Source of the DNA: Leptasterias polaris
Taxonomy: Eukaryota > Echinodermata > Asteroidea > Forcipulatida > Asteriidae
Direction: 5' to 3'
NCBI GenBank assembly: GCA_037783415.1
Contig: JAZGTN010000064.1
Span: 2,405,001-2,469,000 of the forward strand
DNA length: 64,000 nucleotides
Numbering within the stretch: position 1 is the stretch's first letter; every line of letters begins with the position of its first letter. Both the position numbers and the translations under genes were made by a program. The notes under the pieces were generated by a model. It made no database searches. It was not told where the DNA came from and saw nothing but the letters and a program-made list of their open reading frames with translations. Below, piece by piece: positions 22,002 through 35,100 of this stretch.

Positions 22002-22288
22002 GACCAGCACCTCTACAGAGCCCAGAGCCATCCTACCACGAATAATGATGGGGTTGGAGGAAGGGAGAGGGGAAGGGAAGGAGGTAAAATGAAAAGACAA
22101 ATTACACCCGTTGCCGCTAGTTTCTCAGCAGATGATGTGTGTACCAGTGGGTGTCGCACTGCTGTTGCCCCTGTTGTCGTATGTGATTGTCTGTTTAGCC
22201 TGAACGCGCCTTTTTTTCTTCTTCTTCTCAGAGGTTAATCTGAAGGGCGGGGTACTTGTTGAAGGACGGCCTTGTAGAGGTGCTGGTC
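22002..22288. mobile_element. MITE-like element with GACCAGCACCTCTACA ends
   Basis: Left end GACCAGCACCTCTACA is matched by right end TGTAGAGGTGCTGGTC, a perfect 16-bp terminal inverted repeat 287 bp apart. The interior includes a purine-rich GGAAGGGAGAGGGGAAGGG block and no ORF. Only one copy is in the window, so the transposon reading is inference. Confidence 0.65.
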
Positions 22289-22743
22289 ACCTGTTCCTCC
22301 TTGCCACTCACTGGCTCGGTATTTTATACAATTTTAAATATTTGTACTTATTTTTATATTCTCAGTCATAGTTCTATTTTTAGGATTGTAACTTTTCATT
22401 CCTTTTATATAGTGTTTTGCCAGTGTGAAGTGTAATAAAAAATAAATAAATAAATAAATAAATATCATCACATACTGCCCTAATAAGTCATCTTTGACTG
22501 GGTGATAAGGTTTCAAAACTTCCCCTTCCTTAGGATTCATCATCCATTTAATTTTCTTGGCCAACAATTCGTAGTGTAAAATGTTCTGTACACATCCGCA
22601 TCGTTTTTTACTGCTTGCTTCATTTTGTATGTAAGAGGCGCAATATAAATTTTCAATATTATTATTATTATTATTATTAATCAGTCTTCTTATACTCAAA
22701 TTTCAAGTCACTTATTATTTCATCTTCCTTATCATATTTATCT
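22289..22743. repeat. AT-rich DNA with (TAAA)n and (ATT)n runs
   Basis: Contains a TAAA simple repeat at about 22437-22463 and an ATT repeat at 22660-22680. No gene supported. Confidence 0.6.
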
Positions 22744-23790
22744 TTATTGTACTGGTAACCTTGATAATCCATCAGCAACTTTGATTTGATCACCACGTTT
22801 GTAGCTAGCTTCAAAATGTACGAATTCATAATAGCGTGCAATACGCATAGCCTGTCTACCAGTCAGTGCCATTGCTAAGTAATGTTGTAGAGACCGATGA
22901 TAAGTTTTTAGCGTAAATTTTTCTGCCCCATAGGTAATGTTTTTCGCAAGCCCAAACGCATGCATGCAAGAGCCTGTTTTTCACTGACTGAATATTTCTT
23001 GTCTGCTTTAGAAAGTGTTCGGTATACGGCTTGCACATTCTACTTTAACTTCAACGCCATCTTTTAAGTTTAAATTGAATTGTGTAAGCACAGCACCTAA
23101 AGTTCCATATTATAGGTGCATCTGTAGGCTTACTGTAGTGACGCGAATAAGCTTTGGGTCATACATCTCTAAAGTATCGACTTTTGCTAACCATAAGCGT
23201 GTGTATATAGTTAGTCAAAACTTTGCAGATGTAAATCATACCATTCAAATTGATCTGTTCTGATTATTAGTGGTTCAACAATGTCAACAAACTTGGGAAT
23301 AAAATACCCTGCTTGTCCCAAGAAAGACCTCAATTACTTTTTGTCATGAGAAATTTGAGCATCGACCAAATGCTCGCAATTTGTCGTCGAGTTGTATACC
23401 CTTTTCACTGATTGAGTGACCCAGGAATGTTATGCCTTTCTTTGCGATCACACTCACATGGTTCGACTTCACACTAGAACAACAAAATTTCAGGTTTTCA
23501 CAATGTTCGGCTTATGAGTAAAAAAGAAATCTGGAATGCTGAATACATATTCGTTTGTAAATAAATAGCTGGTCTTCATGACTGTGTTATAAATGCTGTA
23601 AGCAGTCTAGATTCTTTGTGTATGTAAGCCTATAGACTGCAATGGAGGCCCGCTCAAGTTGTGAAAAACGGACAAAATCCGTAGTTCACACATAACCCGC
23701 TCATCTATCTTTTAGGAAAAAGGGATATTAATCGGGTGCTATTGCTACTACCTGTCTAAGATCAACGAAAATTCTTACATCACCTGTTTT
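22744..23790 (-). pseudogene. Decayed Ty3/gypsy-type pol fragment (RT-RNase H)
   Basis: Minus-strand translation in shifting frames gives pieces typical of gypsy-group retrotransposons: a DVRIFVDLRQ-like piece near 23750, GITFLGHSISEKGIQL near 23400, a FLGQAGYFIPKF-like piece near 23310, an RNase H part with ACEKHYLWGRKI-like sequence near 22930, and DQIKVADGLSRLPV near 22760. Frameshifts and stop codons separate them, and neither LTRs, gag nor integrase were seen. It is an old non-functional fragment. Confidence 0.85.
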
Positions 23791-25110
23791 TTCCATGCTA
23801 CAATAATGGGTTAAACCCACTAATGAGGAATCTATTTTTTCTATTTTCTCCCAGTTTTTCAAGTTCGAATAGTTTCTCTTTTGCCCCAAGCATACTATGA
23901 AGGACGAAAAGTGGCTAAAAGTCAGATTTAACGTTGTTTTTAAATGAATTTTTCCACTTTTCTACTTTTCTGCTACCTGAAAATGAGATTGAACGTTTTG
24001 AGAGAATGCATTTTCCAATTTTCTGCTTTTCTGCTACCAGAAAAGCAGATTTTACTTTTCCTCTTTACCCATCAAGCGGTAAACGACGCAACTTTTGGCT
24101 TACCGGCAGAGTCTGTCAATCTTCTTTAAAAAGATTAACTAAACCTTTCACACATTGGCAGCTCATTTGAAGTATAGTATATATATAAACACTGCAACAA
24201 AATCATTTGTAACTTTTGGCGTCATAATTGCTTATCGTGTATACTGCATGGCTAATCATTGTCTACTTCATATTTTGTACATCATAATCGCTACCCCAAT
24301 CAACCACGAAAACCATCGTATCACTTGAGTGATAGGGACCACTATAATAGGCTTACTTAATTTTACATTCATCACCACTAGCGGTCGCAAACGGGACCCC
24401 ACAGGGACTCATTATGATTGGAAGGTCCGCACTTTTAAATTATGTGTCTCTGCCAATGGTCTACGTCCTCTATTTATTAGAGCGAGGACTCTCCAACATA
24501 ACACATCAGGTATGACCTGAGGTCCTCAGCATTATAGCGTGGACAGATTGGTGATTTTTTTTTACATAAAACATCAAACAACTTTTATCTTATGTTTCAT
24601 ACAAAAATTACGAGAATGTGTGTAGTTCATTCGCGGTTTGAAGAGCATCGTTTAAGAGTTTTTTTCCCCAAATGTTCGCTTATAGTTATAATCTGGTGAC
24701 ACCCGAGCCAAGCTGTATCTAAACTAAGAAAGGCACATCATTTTACGCACACCTGGCAGTAGTGGGTTTGGGGTTGTCTGCTGTGTGACATTAAAACTAA
24801 CTTGATGAACTTGTTCCTGGACATAAACGACTTTGAATTGTCCTTTGAGGTCTCGGACTATTTTTGGAGTTTGGCGACACACTGCGCGGATTCTGTTGGC
24901 AGAATGGTTCATGTTGATTTTAAGTCTTTATAGCAAGGCAACTTGAATGACATCTGTAAAGCTGACTTTGCTGCCGGCCGTGTGCTTGTTCCCACATGTG
25001 CTATAGATTTTTGGGTGTGGTCTTTGCTGCAGGTGCCAACGTATATAGAGTTGCCGACCATTCCAATGCGTCAACGCCTTTGCGGCTTCTCGAACTGCAT
25101 TTTCAACTCT
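23791..25110. other. Intergenic, no gene recognised
   Basis: 23920-24080 holds repeated TTTTCTGCTACC/AGAAAAGCAGATTT blocks, partly palindromic. The rest has only short ORFs without domains. Confidence 0.35.
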
Positions 25111-25348
25111 CACTGCAAAAACTGGGATGTTAAAATTGACACTAGTGTTGTCACATATAGATAGATACCGAAGAGAGAATCAAAATTTACACCATGGTGT
25201 TAAAATAACACTAACTTATGCAAAAACAATTACATTGGTATTTTAACACCATATAATTATGAGGTTAATTTTGAATCTTTCTTCGCTACCGGTAACTATT
25301 ATGTGACAACATCCATGGTGTCAATTTTAACACCCAAGTTTTGCAGTG
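25111..25348. mobile_element. Foldback MITE, CACTGCAAAAACTGGG type
   Basis: The left arm carries CACTGCAAAAACTGGGATGT and TTGACACTAGTGTTGTCACA. The right arm carries the complements TATGTGACAACATCC, GTGTCAATTTTAACACCCAA and GTTTTGCAGTG. Arms are about 45 bp with further internal inverted pairs. No coding capacity. Confidence 0.8.
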
Positions 25349-25984
25349 TTATATGCAACTAATTCTAGTGACCCCTTAGGCCAGCGTAAAATAATTCTCC
25401 TTAAGCAACTTTTCTCTGATTAGCACTGTTGGTCTTCCCTTTGCCACTATCTGATGTCTTCTTTATATTCGAAACCCCCCAAATTCACAAGTTCTTGTGA
25501 GTTCGCGTAATGTAGCGATGAAACGGGCAATTTTCGCGAATTCCATTTTCGCACCTGTCTGCTATGCATGTTGTCTAAATCTTATCTTTCGCCGGGCTAC
25601 AACACTAAGTGCTGATTGGAATTGTTTCCATAGGGCCTATAATTTTTAAAGTCAAAGTCGTACCCACGCTGGCGGCGGAGATACCCGTGCAAAGTAGGCC
25701 AATAATATAATAAAATATTTGCCCTTCCACTTGCGAGCAGTGTTGTAGACGCGTCGGCGCGGCATTCTCCCGAAAACCGTCGTACGCTCTCGACGTCAAC
25801 TTACTTACACCATGGAGGATTTCCTTCCTCCATACTTACATCTTCTTTGCATGCGTACACAGTCTATAGGCCTACCTGGGGAAAACATAATCATTTAAAA
25901 AAAAAGGGACGGGGGATGGGGGGGACTCGTGATAGGGAGGGTGTGGGATGTAAAGGTACATGTGATGGTAGTGACTGATGGTGA
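25349..25984. other. Upstream region of XPO7, possibly promoter
   Basis: 25640-25800 is richer in CpG than its surroundings (GCGTCGGCGCGGC, AACCGTCGTACGCTCTCGAC), which could mark a promoter, but I see no TATA box or initiator that I would defend. No gene. Confidence 0.3.
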
Positions 25985-26050
25985 TTTGTGTGGTTGTGGG
26001 GTGGGGGGGGGGGGGGGGGGGGGAGGGGGCGGAGTCGGAGGGGGGGGGAT
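25985..26050 (+). promoter_or_regulatory. Long G tract about 180 bp upstream of XPO7 start
   Basis: A run of 21 G (26003-26023) followed by G5 and, at 26040-26048, G9. It could form a G-quadruplex on the + (non-template) strand, in the XPO7 promoter or 5' UTR. A regulatory role is inference; homopolymer length is also prone to assembly error. Confidence 0.4.
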
Positions 26051-26199
26051 TCACACTACACACATAGCTGTCACCTCGGGGTGTTCCACACCCGGCCAGC
26101 CCTTAGTGCCTCAACGACAAGCACACGCAATATTATTAGAGAGGGCGCCCTTCATTTCAGCAGACAAACGTTTGATCAAAACATCGTCAGATAGGCAAC

Positions 26200-29100
26200 A
26201 TGGCGGATTTAGAACAGGTGAGTTCAAAATTATCAGCGATTCATTTGAGGTAAAAGGAGGATAAAATTAGGCAAAATATCTTTAAATATGTTGTCAAGTT
26301 CAACTGAAATTGTGGCCTGTCTCAATAAAATGTAGTTATGTAGAAATACTCACTGTTTTGTTGATGTTTGCACTTTGCAGCAATAATCTGTTGAAACTGA
26401 GTGGGTGACCGCGAAAGATCAAAACGTCTAATTCAAATCAATGAATCTCTGTGAAGACACGATTCAAAGAAGTCCACTGCATCCCCTTGTCGCGCGTCAA
26501 TCCCTATTGCTGCCATCACAGCTTAAGATTTTAGTCATGGACATAGTAATTACTGATTATGATCCCCATCTTACATCTACAATCAACAGATAAATAATTA
26601 AATTAAAAAGTGCAAAAGATGGAGATGAAAAAGGGGCTGCTTTCGCCTTGCTCGCTCCTTTTTAAGGCGGACAGAAATAAAGGTCCATCGCAAATATCTC
26701 CTGGTTGATTTACGATGGTCAAAAGGCACTGTTGGAAGGAATAGGGAGCTTTGTTTGCACATTTTCACAAACTTGCTTCAATCATCTGCAATCATCATTT
26801 GCCCCCCCCCCCAATTCATTTTCCACTTTAACCAATACTTTTTATTCAGATTTCAATGCAAAATAAAATCCATTTATAAGAGATTTTCAAAAGTTCCTCG
26901 GAACAAAAGGAAGGGTTCTAGATTGGTTTTTATCAACGTAATGCTAATTTATGAGCAAAATTTTTAAAGAAAGATTCAATAAAACTAAAAGTCAAATGTG
27001 AAAGTTTCTGCTGAAAACAGTGTTCTACGTACTTGCTTAGAAAACAGCAAAAAAACTGTCATGATATTTTCACAGATATAATAATAATAATAATCTCTGG
27101 CCACAGCATTTACAAACAGACACCAAACTGTAGAAATCTGAGAAACAATTCATGCTTGAATCATTTCTCAGATTCAAATGTTTTGGGGTGAGAAATTACC
27201 CAAACCATACTTCGAAGGGAATTCTTTCTCAAAATAGTTTATCATCAGCTGCAATGCTTCTCACCAAGTACACTTTTATTGTCATTAATTTTTGGAGTAC
27301 AGTACTTACCAAAGTATGACCCTTTTAGAAGCTTGATGGTGGCAGGTTTGCCAGGTTACTCTGTTCGATGCAGAGGGTGTCTTGATTTCCCAAGTGGACT
27401 TCTACCTGCTCAGGTGAACGTGTGACCCCGAGAAGGGGTGTTGGTGCAGTACACATCAAGACTTTAAAAAGAGGTCTTGCGATTCCCCTAAGAACAGTTA
27501 TTGGCCGTTTATGACCACATCAAGCATGTCACCAGGGACACGTTGCCACCTATTCCTGGGGCTGAAACAGGGTTACCCCCTTCACAGTCCGTAAGGATGT
27601 AGGCATGTGTACCAGCCACCAGGAGCCTTGCTGGTAGAGCAGAATGCACTACCTTCCCAACTTTTTACGAAGCAATTATGGTTAAGTGCCTTGTTCAAGG
27701 CACAAGTGTCATGACTTGTGGGAGCCTTGTCGAGTTCCCTTGTTGGGAAGATCATCTAAACAAACTATAGTATTGGCGATTTGGGCCGACCCCAACTACA
27801 GTTACGCTAATCCCAACTGTATACAAATTATATAGTTAGGAAGGAACAAATATATGTCAGGGCTTGAATTTGGGGAAAAAACTACAAGACCACAGGGCTT
27901 GTAGCTCAACATGTTTACCGGACCAGAATTCTATTTAGGCCAAACAAAAAAAGGGTTTTGTTTCCGGTTTCCCGACCGACCCTATTTTTATGCCGCGACC
28001 CTAAACCTTTTATTCGGCTTTAAAAAAAAAATAAAAAAATAAATAAATAAAAAATGAAGGTTCATGGACCAAATGTCAGATTGCGCAAAAGTTTGTCCAA
28101 TTCGATGTGCAAATCTGTTGATTGCGCTCCACAGATGAATAAAAAAAAGGCAAAAAAAGATATTAAGATATATATAATGCAGGTAATATTATTCAATTGT
28201 AAAACATAAGACCGCCGTACTTGTCTGTTCCTGAGTAAATACTGGCCTGACATTAAGATCACTGGCCTCGGGCATGCGGTTCAGTGTTAATTTTGATCCG
28301 TGTTTGTATTGTCTGTAATTTCAGTTTTATTATAAATATTTACTGATTGCCATTCCACTACAGATCACACAGCTTGAGGTGCTGTGCAAACAGCTCTATG
28401 AAACAACCGACACCAGTCAGCGAGCTCAGGCCGAGAAGGCCCTGGTCAGTTTCACCAACTCACCGGACTGTCTCAGCAAATGCCAACTGCTTTTGGAAAG
28501 AAGTCGAGTAAGTAGAAAGAACCTTGGTAACCCTGTATGAGTCAAACTCTGTCCATACTCATATCTAGAGTTTGCCCTTAACTTTTTCAGTGACTAGCAA
28601 GGGGGACCAGTTAGCTTGTCATTTCACTGGTCAGCCAGCATTTTCACTGATCCATATTCTTTGGTTCCCTTTCAACACTATGGGTGCGTTCGATTAGCTT
28701 CCCCGGGTCGACCCCGGGTGAGCCCCTAACCATGAGCTAATCTAACGCCAACTTCCCCCAGCATTCACACCGATGCATCTTGGGACAGCCGACCGGAACT
28801 ACTTCCATTTGTGCCGTATGTCCGATACTTTCCGTGGATTCACGAAAACATCGTAAAATAATTATTCTCAAGGTAAAACTGCAACATTAAACAATTTGTA
28901 CAACCCCACAGTGATACAAAGGTACCCGGCTTCGAATAAAAAATACTTATTGCTCACAAAAACGCTGTTGTAATGGCGAAAATGTGTGTCAAACTTCCTA
29001 AAATGTCCCGCTGAATTACAAACAAAATGGTGGCCATTGAGAAAGTTTTTCGCCGTGACGTCATGAACCAGGGGCAGCCCCAAGTGACCCGCTCCACAAG

Positions 29101-32100
29101 CAGGGCACTTGGGGCTGACCTGGGTGAGCCCCGCGAATGACGTCAAAGCTATTCGAACGCACCGGGGGAAGACCTGGGTCGACCCGGGGAAGCTAATCGA
29201 ACGCACCCTATGTGACTTGTAATTTGAAGCAATATGACCAATGAGTGATTTCCATGTAACAGTGGGAGATCAATTAATTAGCCACCTGGACTAATTGGAC
29301 AGAATTTGGACTGGTCCTCCAATATTTTAACTGGCATTTGGCCATCGGACCACTGTTAAAAGGGAGAATGCTGAAGTCATCGTTTCAGTGCAAAAACGTT
29401 GTATCACTTAAAACAGCATTTACGCTACGCTTGAGTTTGAAATTGGCAAAATGTCTTACATGTATCATGCTTAAAATAACATGATGTATAGCAAAACCAA
29501 AAGGCGCAGATATCTGACGTTTTGTGTGTGAAGCATTTGTACGTGAGATACGACGTTGTTGCTCACTCGAGATACACATTTATGACATTTTTGCAATGAT
29601 GCGAATACATGCAGTTAAGTTTTCATTCGCCTCAAATCCCAAAGTCAAATTAAAGGCAGGGCTTATAAGCAACCAACTTGTGGAGCATTTTGGCCGTGTG
29701 ACCTAGAGCACTGTATTTAAGTTCTGTCGATCACAGTGTGTGGGTTCGAATCCTGGCCTGGCTGGTCACGATGCTTGTGTCCTTGACGAGATACTTCACC
29801 ATAATTGCTTTGTCCTTCAGATGGGACTCAAATTTGTAGGTCCCTTGTACTAAGGGTGCATGTAAAAGAACCCAGAACACTTACCATGAAAGAGTAGGGG
29901 TCAATCCCGGTGTTTCTGGCTCATTGCAAGCACCCTTACAGGTTTCCTCAGGTTTGAGAGCTACAATGATTAAGTTCACTTATGAACCATCCTTGGTTTC
30001 ATAAATTAGTAATAATGATAACAACTGGAAATCTTTGGTTTCAGATGAGAGTGAGACATTGTTTCTTCTGCTAATACTGCCTTTTATCTTTCAGAAAATT
30101 ATATGAACAACAAATTATTTTGAACAAAATGAATGTTCTTCTCAGAGAATGCTCAGAACTAATTGCCTGTAATTGCTTCAGGCGACATGGCATTCAATCA
30201 TGCAAATTTTTAGGATATTTTTTGGGGGGTGCCAAGTCACACTCTCTGGTGAGATTTACGGAGAATCCATTACATTCTCTATGAGTTGTGGTGATCTAAA
30301 TAGACCTGGTGGTTTGACAGATTGTCAATCCACCAGTTCTTTTCAGGACCACCACAAGTCATAGAGAGTGTTTTATGTACACGTTGTTACCGAAAACTGC
30401 ACTAGATTGATTTCTTACCATGCAAAGTTAAAAATCCTATTTTGTTCACACCCTGACTATCTTCTGTCCTTACATGTAGTAGAATTAGCAGGGCTCTGAT
30501 TTTAGACTTGGACCACAGGCCTGAGGCCTGTGATTTTAGCATCGGGCCAGTAAACGCAGAACTGGACAAGTCCGTTAGTCTTAGGTTTCTCAATTGAAAA
30601 ATAATGCCTCACTCTTACATTAAATTGAGAGAGAAACAAAAGTGATATTCAAATGTTGACTTTAAGTCTAGTAAACATCTCACACATAAAACAAGTTAGA
30701 TTAATCGCCTGTTCGTGCTTGTTCAAATAAAAACAGTTTACATGTTAACTCTTTGTAGATTCTGGTTATGTGACATAATTCTTGTCTGGTATAATTTTTA
30801 GCTACAAGCCCTGCGGTCTCGTAGACTTTTATCCAAAATTCGAGCCCTGACCAGTAAAACTAATTTACAGCATTTCCCAATGAACATGTGGGAAGAATAT
30901 AGAGAAGGGTTTTAATTTGTGTCAGGAATTCCCTCACTCCTTCAATTTGTTTACTTTTTACAGTCGGCATATGCTCAGCTCCTCGCTGCAACAACTCTGA
31001 CAAAACTCATCTGCCGCTCAACCACAGTGCTCCCCCTCGAGCAACGGATTGACATAAGTAAGTGGCAAATTTAGGGAATTCTTCAATCACAGGCATATTG
31101 CCGTCATAGTCTTTCATTTATTACAGGCCTGGAATTTCATCTTTGAGAGGGCAAGGCCATTTTTCATTTTGCAAAGGGCACTTCCGTTGGGAAATCTTAA
31201 AGTCTATGGGAAATATTTTGAAGGGGGAAACCAAGGTCAAGACCAGGGGGCCTTAGAGGCTGTGATCTGACTCTGTAACTCTAGACCTGTGTTAACCATA
31301 GACTGTGCAAGTCTCGCGCGTATCCGAACGAGAAAACACGTCAAACGAGAACATTTTTATTTCTGAAATCAAATCTTTGTTTTAAATTATATCTCATGAC
31401 AAAATCTGAACAACAAAAATAAATCATTACAATTTTATGAAATTAGTTTTAGCTTTTTAAAAAATCACGCCAAAGTGTGTTAATTATTATTAAAAACAAA
31501 TTAAAACTCTGGGACAAGGATGCTTTTTTGATGTTAACTTTTTAGAAACCCCTTACGCAGATTCGTGAAGGTCAAACAGGTTTTAAATTGACCCGTATCG
31601 CAGTTTAAAGAGGAATGCTGACGCCTCAACACCATAGACTGCAATGAAAAGGGTTCGCTTTGCAATTACAGCATCTGGCGATTATAATTGCGCATCCAAA
31701 ACAAGCTTTTACATAAGTTTTATGATCGGAAGTGAGCACGAAATTCTTAATTTTTTGCAATAACCGGAAGCTGAGGTCAAGTTTAATTCTTGGGTTTTCT
31801 TCGTTATATTGTTGAATTGGTTTTACTTTCATATTTTGTTATCACTTAGTATTACATTCCCAACAACATGTATAATTTTCTAGGTCATAAACTACGTTAA
31901 ACTAAAATAATTGACGAAACAAAATCTCGCCCACGTAAAACTCCATATGGTTGGGACCACTATGGTCCCAGAAGTTCGAATGCGCGCGAGACTTGCACAG
32001 TCTATTGTCCCATTACAGCTGCTGTGGCGCTTGTGATAAACAGTTAGCTGATATAGTCACTAAACCAATAGGACTTGGGACAAAATGATGGAGACAGATT

Positions 32101-35100
32101 TGACAGGCATTTTGAGGATTTTACAAACAAAATTTTTAAAATATTTTCATTCCATAACTGTTACTTATTTTCTATTGCTATGTGGCACAAGCATCTTTTT
32201 GTGATGTATTCATGTTACATGTTAGTACAGCAAAATTGAAAATATAAACAATTGATAATGTCACATATTAGACACATGTCATTATGCTGCTGGCATTTGT
32301 GTTGTGTTCCTTAATAGAAAAAGCAATCTGTATTGATTTTCATCATTCCAAAAAGGCACCATACTTGATTCAGTAACGCATCCTCAATGTGGTTACAATT
32401 GTGTGTGCATTTAAACCAACATGGTAACATGGCTGCAATATTATTAAAGGTTCATAAACCTTTATTATGGAATAACTGTTGCCATGTTCAGTCATGCTCC
32501 CTGTACATGTATACCACACAGCCAATGTATTGCAAAACAAGGGAGACATGTCTGATACTTCAAGTAGGCTATGGTAACAATTGTCTCCGTGCCCCTGGCC
32601 ATTGCCTAAGTGCCCCTTGCAGTCCTGGCCCTTAACGGAATTAATGGAGGCAATTGCCTCCATGTCCCTGGCTATTGCCTTGGTGCCCCTTGCAGTCCTG
32701 TCACTTAAAAGAAGCAATGGAGGCAACCGTCTCCATCATATCCTTCCTGCCCCTGGCTATTGCCTTGGTCCAGGCCTGGCATTTCGTGAAAGCAATGGAT
32801 ACAATTGCCTGCATGTTCCAGGCTATTGCCTTGGTGCCCCTTGTAGGCATGATACATTACGGAGGCACTGGATACTATTGCCTGCATGTTCCAGGCTATT
32901 ATTGCCTTGGTGCCCCTTGTAGGCATGATACATTACGGAGGCAATGGATACAATTGCCTGCATGTTCCAGGCTATTGCCTTGGTGCCCCTTGCAGGCATG
33001 ATAATCACCGAGGCATGGTTTTCAAACTGTTGTTCATGACATGGACACCAAGAAAATGTGTACCCATGGTTGTAGCTGTGCAAAGACAATCAGTAAACAT
33101 TGATATTTGGGTTGACACCAATGCATATACTGTGTATGCATTTGCATTGTCAGTGCATACGTGTGTATAATTAATCCGGACCTTGAAACTGGGTGTCCAA
33201 GTGTGCAGAAAATAAGAATACATCAGAGCAACCGACTTGTTTACTTCCAATGGTTTCTCTTGTCTTGTCTTCTTGTCTTGATGGGTACTACACATGTACA
33301 CCAACACCCGTTCTCAGAGGTCACAAGGGCAGGGTTAGTTGTGCGCATGAAATTGCCAACCATGCCAGAAACACTGGAGTGAACCCCTTCTTGTACTGAT
33401 AAGTGTACTGGGTTCTTTTAGCTGCATTAAATAACACACAGGACCTTCAACTTTACTTCCCATGCGAAGGTCACAGCAGTAATGTTTAAGGACACAATGT
33501 GAAAAGAGCGGGATTCGAACCCACACTCTGCTGATCAGAAACACCAGATTTTGAGTCCGGTGCAGTTAACCTCTTGACCACAACACGCCATCTCGTGTAC
33601 ATGTAAGAGACTGACAGAGCGCGGTGTCCAAATTGATAATACGGTGTCCACTGGCTCTGGCTATCCAATCAAATGCAGTATAAAATACTTGTTCAGTGGC
33701 ATTGTACATGTACAACATTGCCAATGTTTTCCAAACTATTTTCACAGTTAAAGTTAGCTTGTTCGCTCTTGCAGAAACAAAATAAAATAAAAATCGCTAC
33801 TTTGTAAACACAATGAGGGTAAAACCAATAATAACACTGTTATTTACATTAAATCAGTTAATAACATACGTTAAACTTGATTGCAGTACTGCCTATCATA
33901 GTATTCATATTGGTTCTTCACTGGATGAGTTTGATGGTCTAGCGTGTCTGGCAGTTAAGACATCTGCTCTAGAATGGGGAAGGGGTTCGAATCCCACCAA
34001 GGGTGCTTGTTTTTTTCTCGTGCAACTGGGCTTTATATTTTAATGCATTTCTGTAAACTGTGCCACCTGCATGTAACTAAAAATATAATATGATTAATTG
34101 TTTTTACCATTAACTTGTACCAACAGAAAACTATGTACTGAACTACCTAGCCAACAGGCCCAAGCTGCCTACATTTGTGGCACAAGCCCTTATCCATGTG
34201 AGTATCTCAGTTATAAATTGTTTATTGATTCATGTACTTTCTTTTGTTAGTTTGGAATGTACAGATCAAACGCAACTACACCGCCAAAATTCACAATTTG
34301 CAATCAATACGGCTGTAAATGTGACTCTATAACAGGATGATCCAACAGGTAAAAAAATCAGCAAGAACAGATTAGTGATTTGGGGATTTTTGTTCTTTGA
34401 GTAGGCAAGGCGATTCTGCAGCTCGGCTTGATTTTTAGTAGCCTAACACGTAAGGCATTCAACCCTGACATACATACATACACACAGTCCGGTTGCACGT
34501 AAGTTCAGATAGGCCTAACAGTCAACAAAATTCACTCGAAATTTTTTTTGCAAAACGCAGACCACATTGCGACACACAGTCCTTGCGACACAATTTACAG
34601 GTTCGCAGTCTTCGTTACGATGTATGCTCACAAATTTATAATAATTTTTGTTTTTTCTCGGAAGCTCTTGTCCCGCATAACAAAGCTGGGATGGTTTGAT
34701 AGTGAGAAAGACAACTGGGTCTTCAGAGATGTGATCGATGATGTCTCCAAATTCCTGCAGGTATGTCCACCATCATGTTTGTTTTGTCTTCCTCAGTTTA
34801 AAAAATCAGTGCAACCAAACGGAGGCTGGAAGGGAAAGTAGTCTGGTTCCATGTCTGTATATTGAGTAATGTTGTCTTAGTTCGTGAGGGTGCCATACCT
34901 GGGCCCAGTTTTCTAAAGCTTCTATTCTAAGTAGAAATGTGTGCTTGGCATATTTTGTCCGCTGAGCACAAATTAGCAGGGAACCAGTCAAAAATAATGT
35001 ACATTACATTGTATTTTGGCTGGTAATCCGTTTCTTCTCAGCAAGTTTTGCTCAGCAAATTTGTGTGCTCCTAGGCTTTATGATATTGTGCCCATGACTT

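Noticed and set aside
22744..23790. A functional retroelement gene
   Set aside because: Reverse-transcriptase and RNase H pieces are in different frames with stop codons between them and no LTRs; only a decayed fragment can be supported.
25929..26264. Glycine-rich ORF over the XPO7 start region
   Set aside because: The polyglycine is the G homopolymer read as codons; the frame differs from the XPO7 ATG and no family is recognised.
28868..29206. A 112-codon minus-strand ORF in intron 2
   Set aside because: It lies within the GGGTGCGTTCG inverted-repeat element and reads through its terminal repeat; the second copy does not keep it in full.
31626..31832. A 68-codon ORF repeated almost unchanged at 54641-54847
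   Set aside because: Both copies are inside MITEs of the same family, in matching positions; the similarity is that of the repeat DNA, and the ORF is not present intact in the 38177 copy.
32577..33005. Overlapping ORFs of 80-115 codons on both strands
   Set aside because: All fall in a minisatellite; the repeated peptide pattern reflects the DNA unit. No domain or splice evidence.
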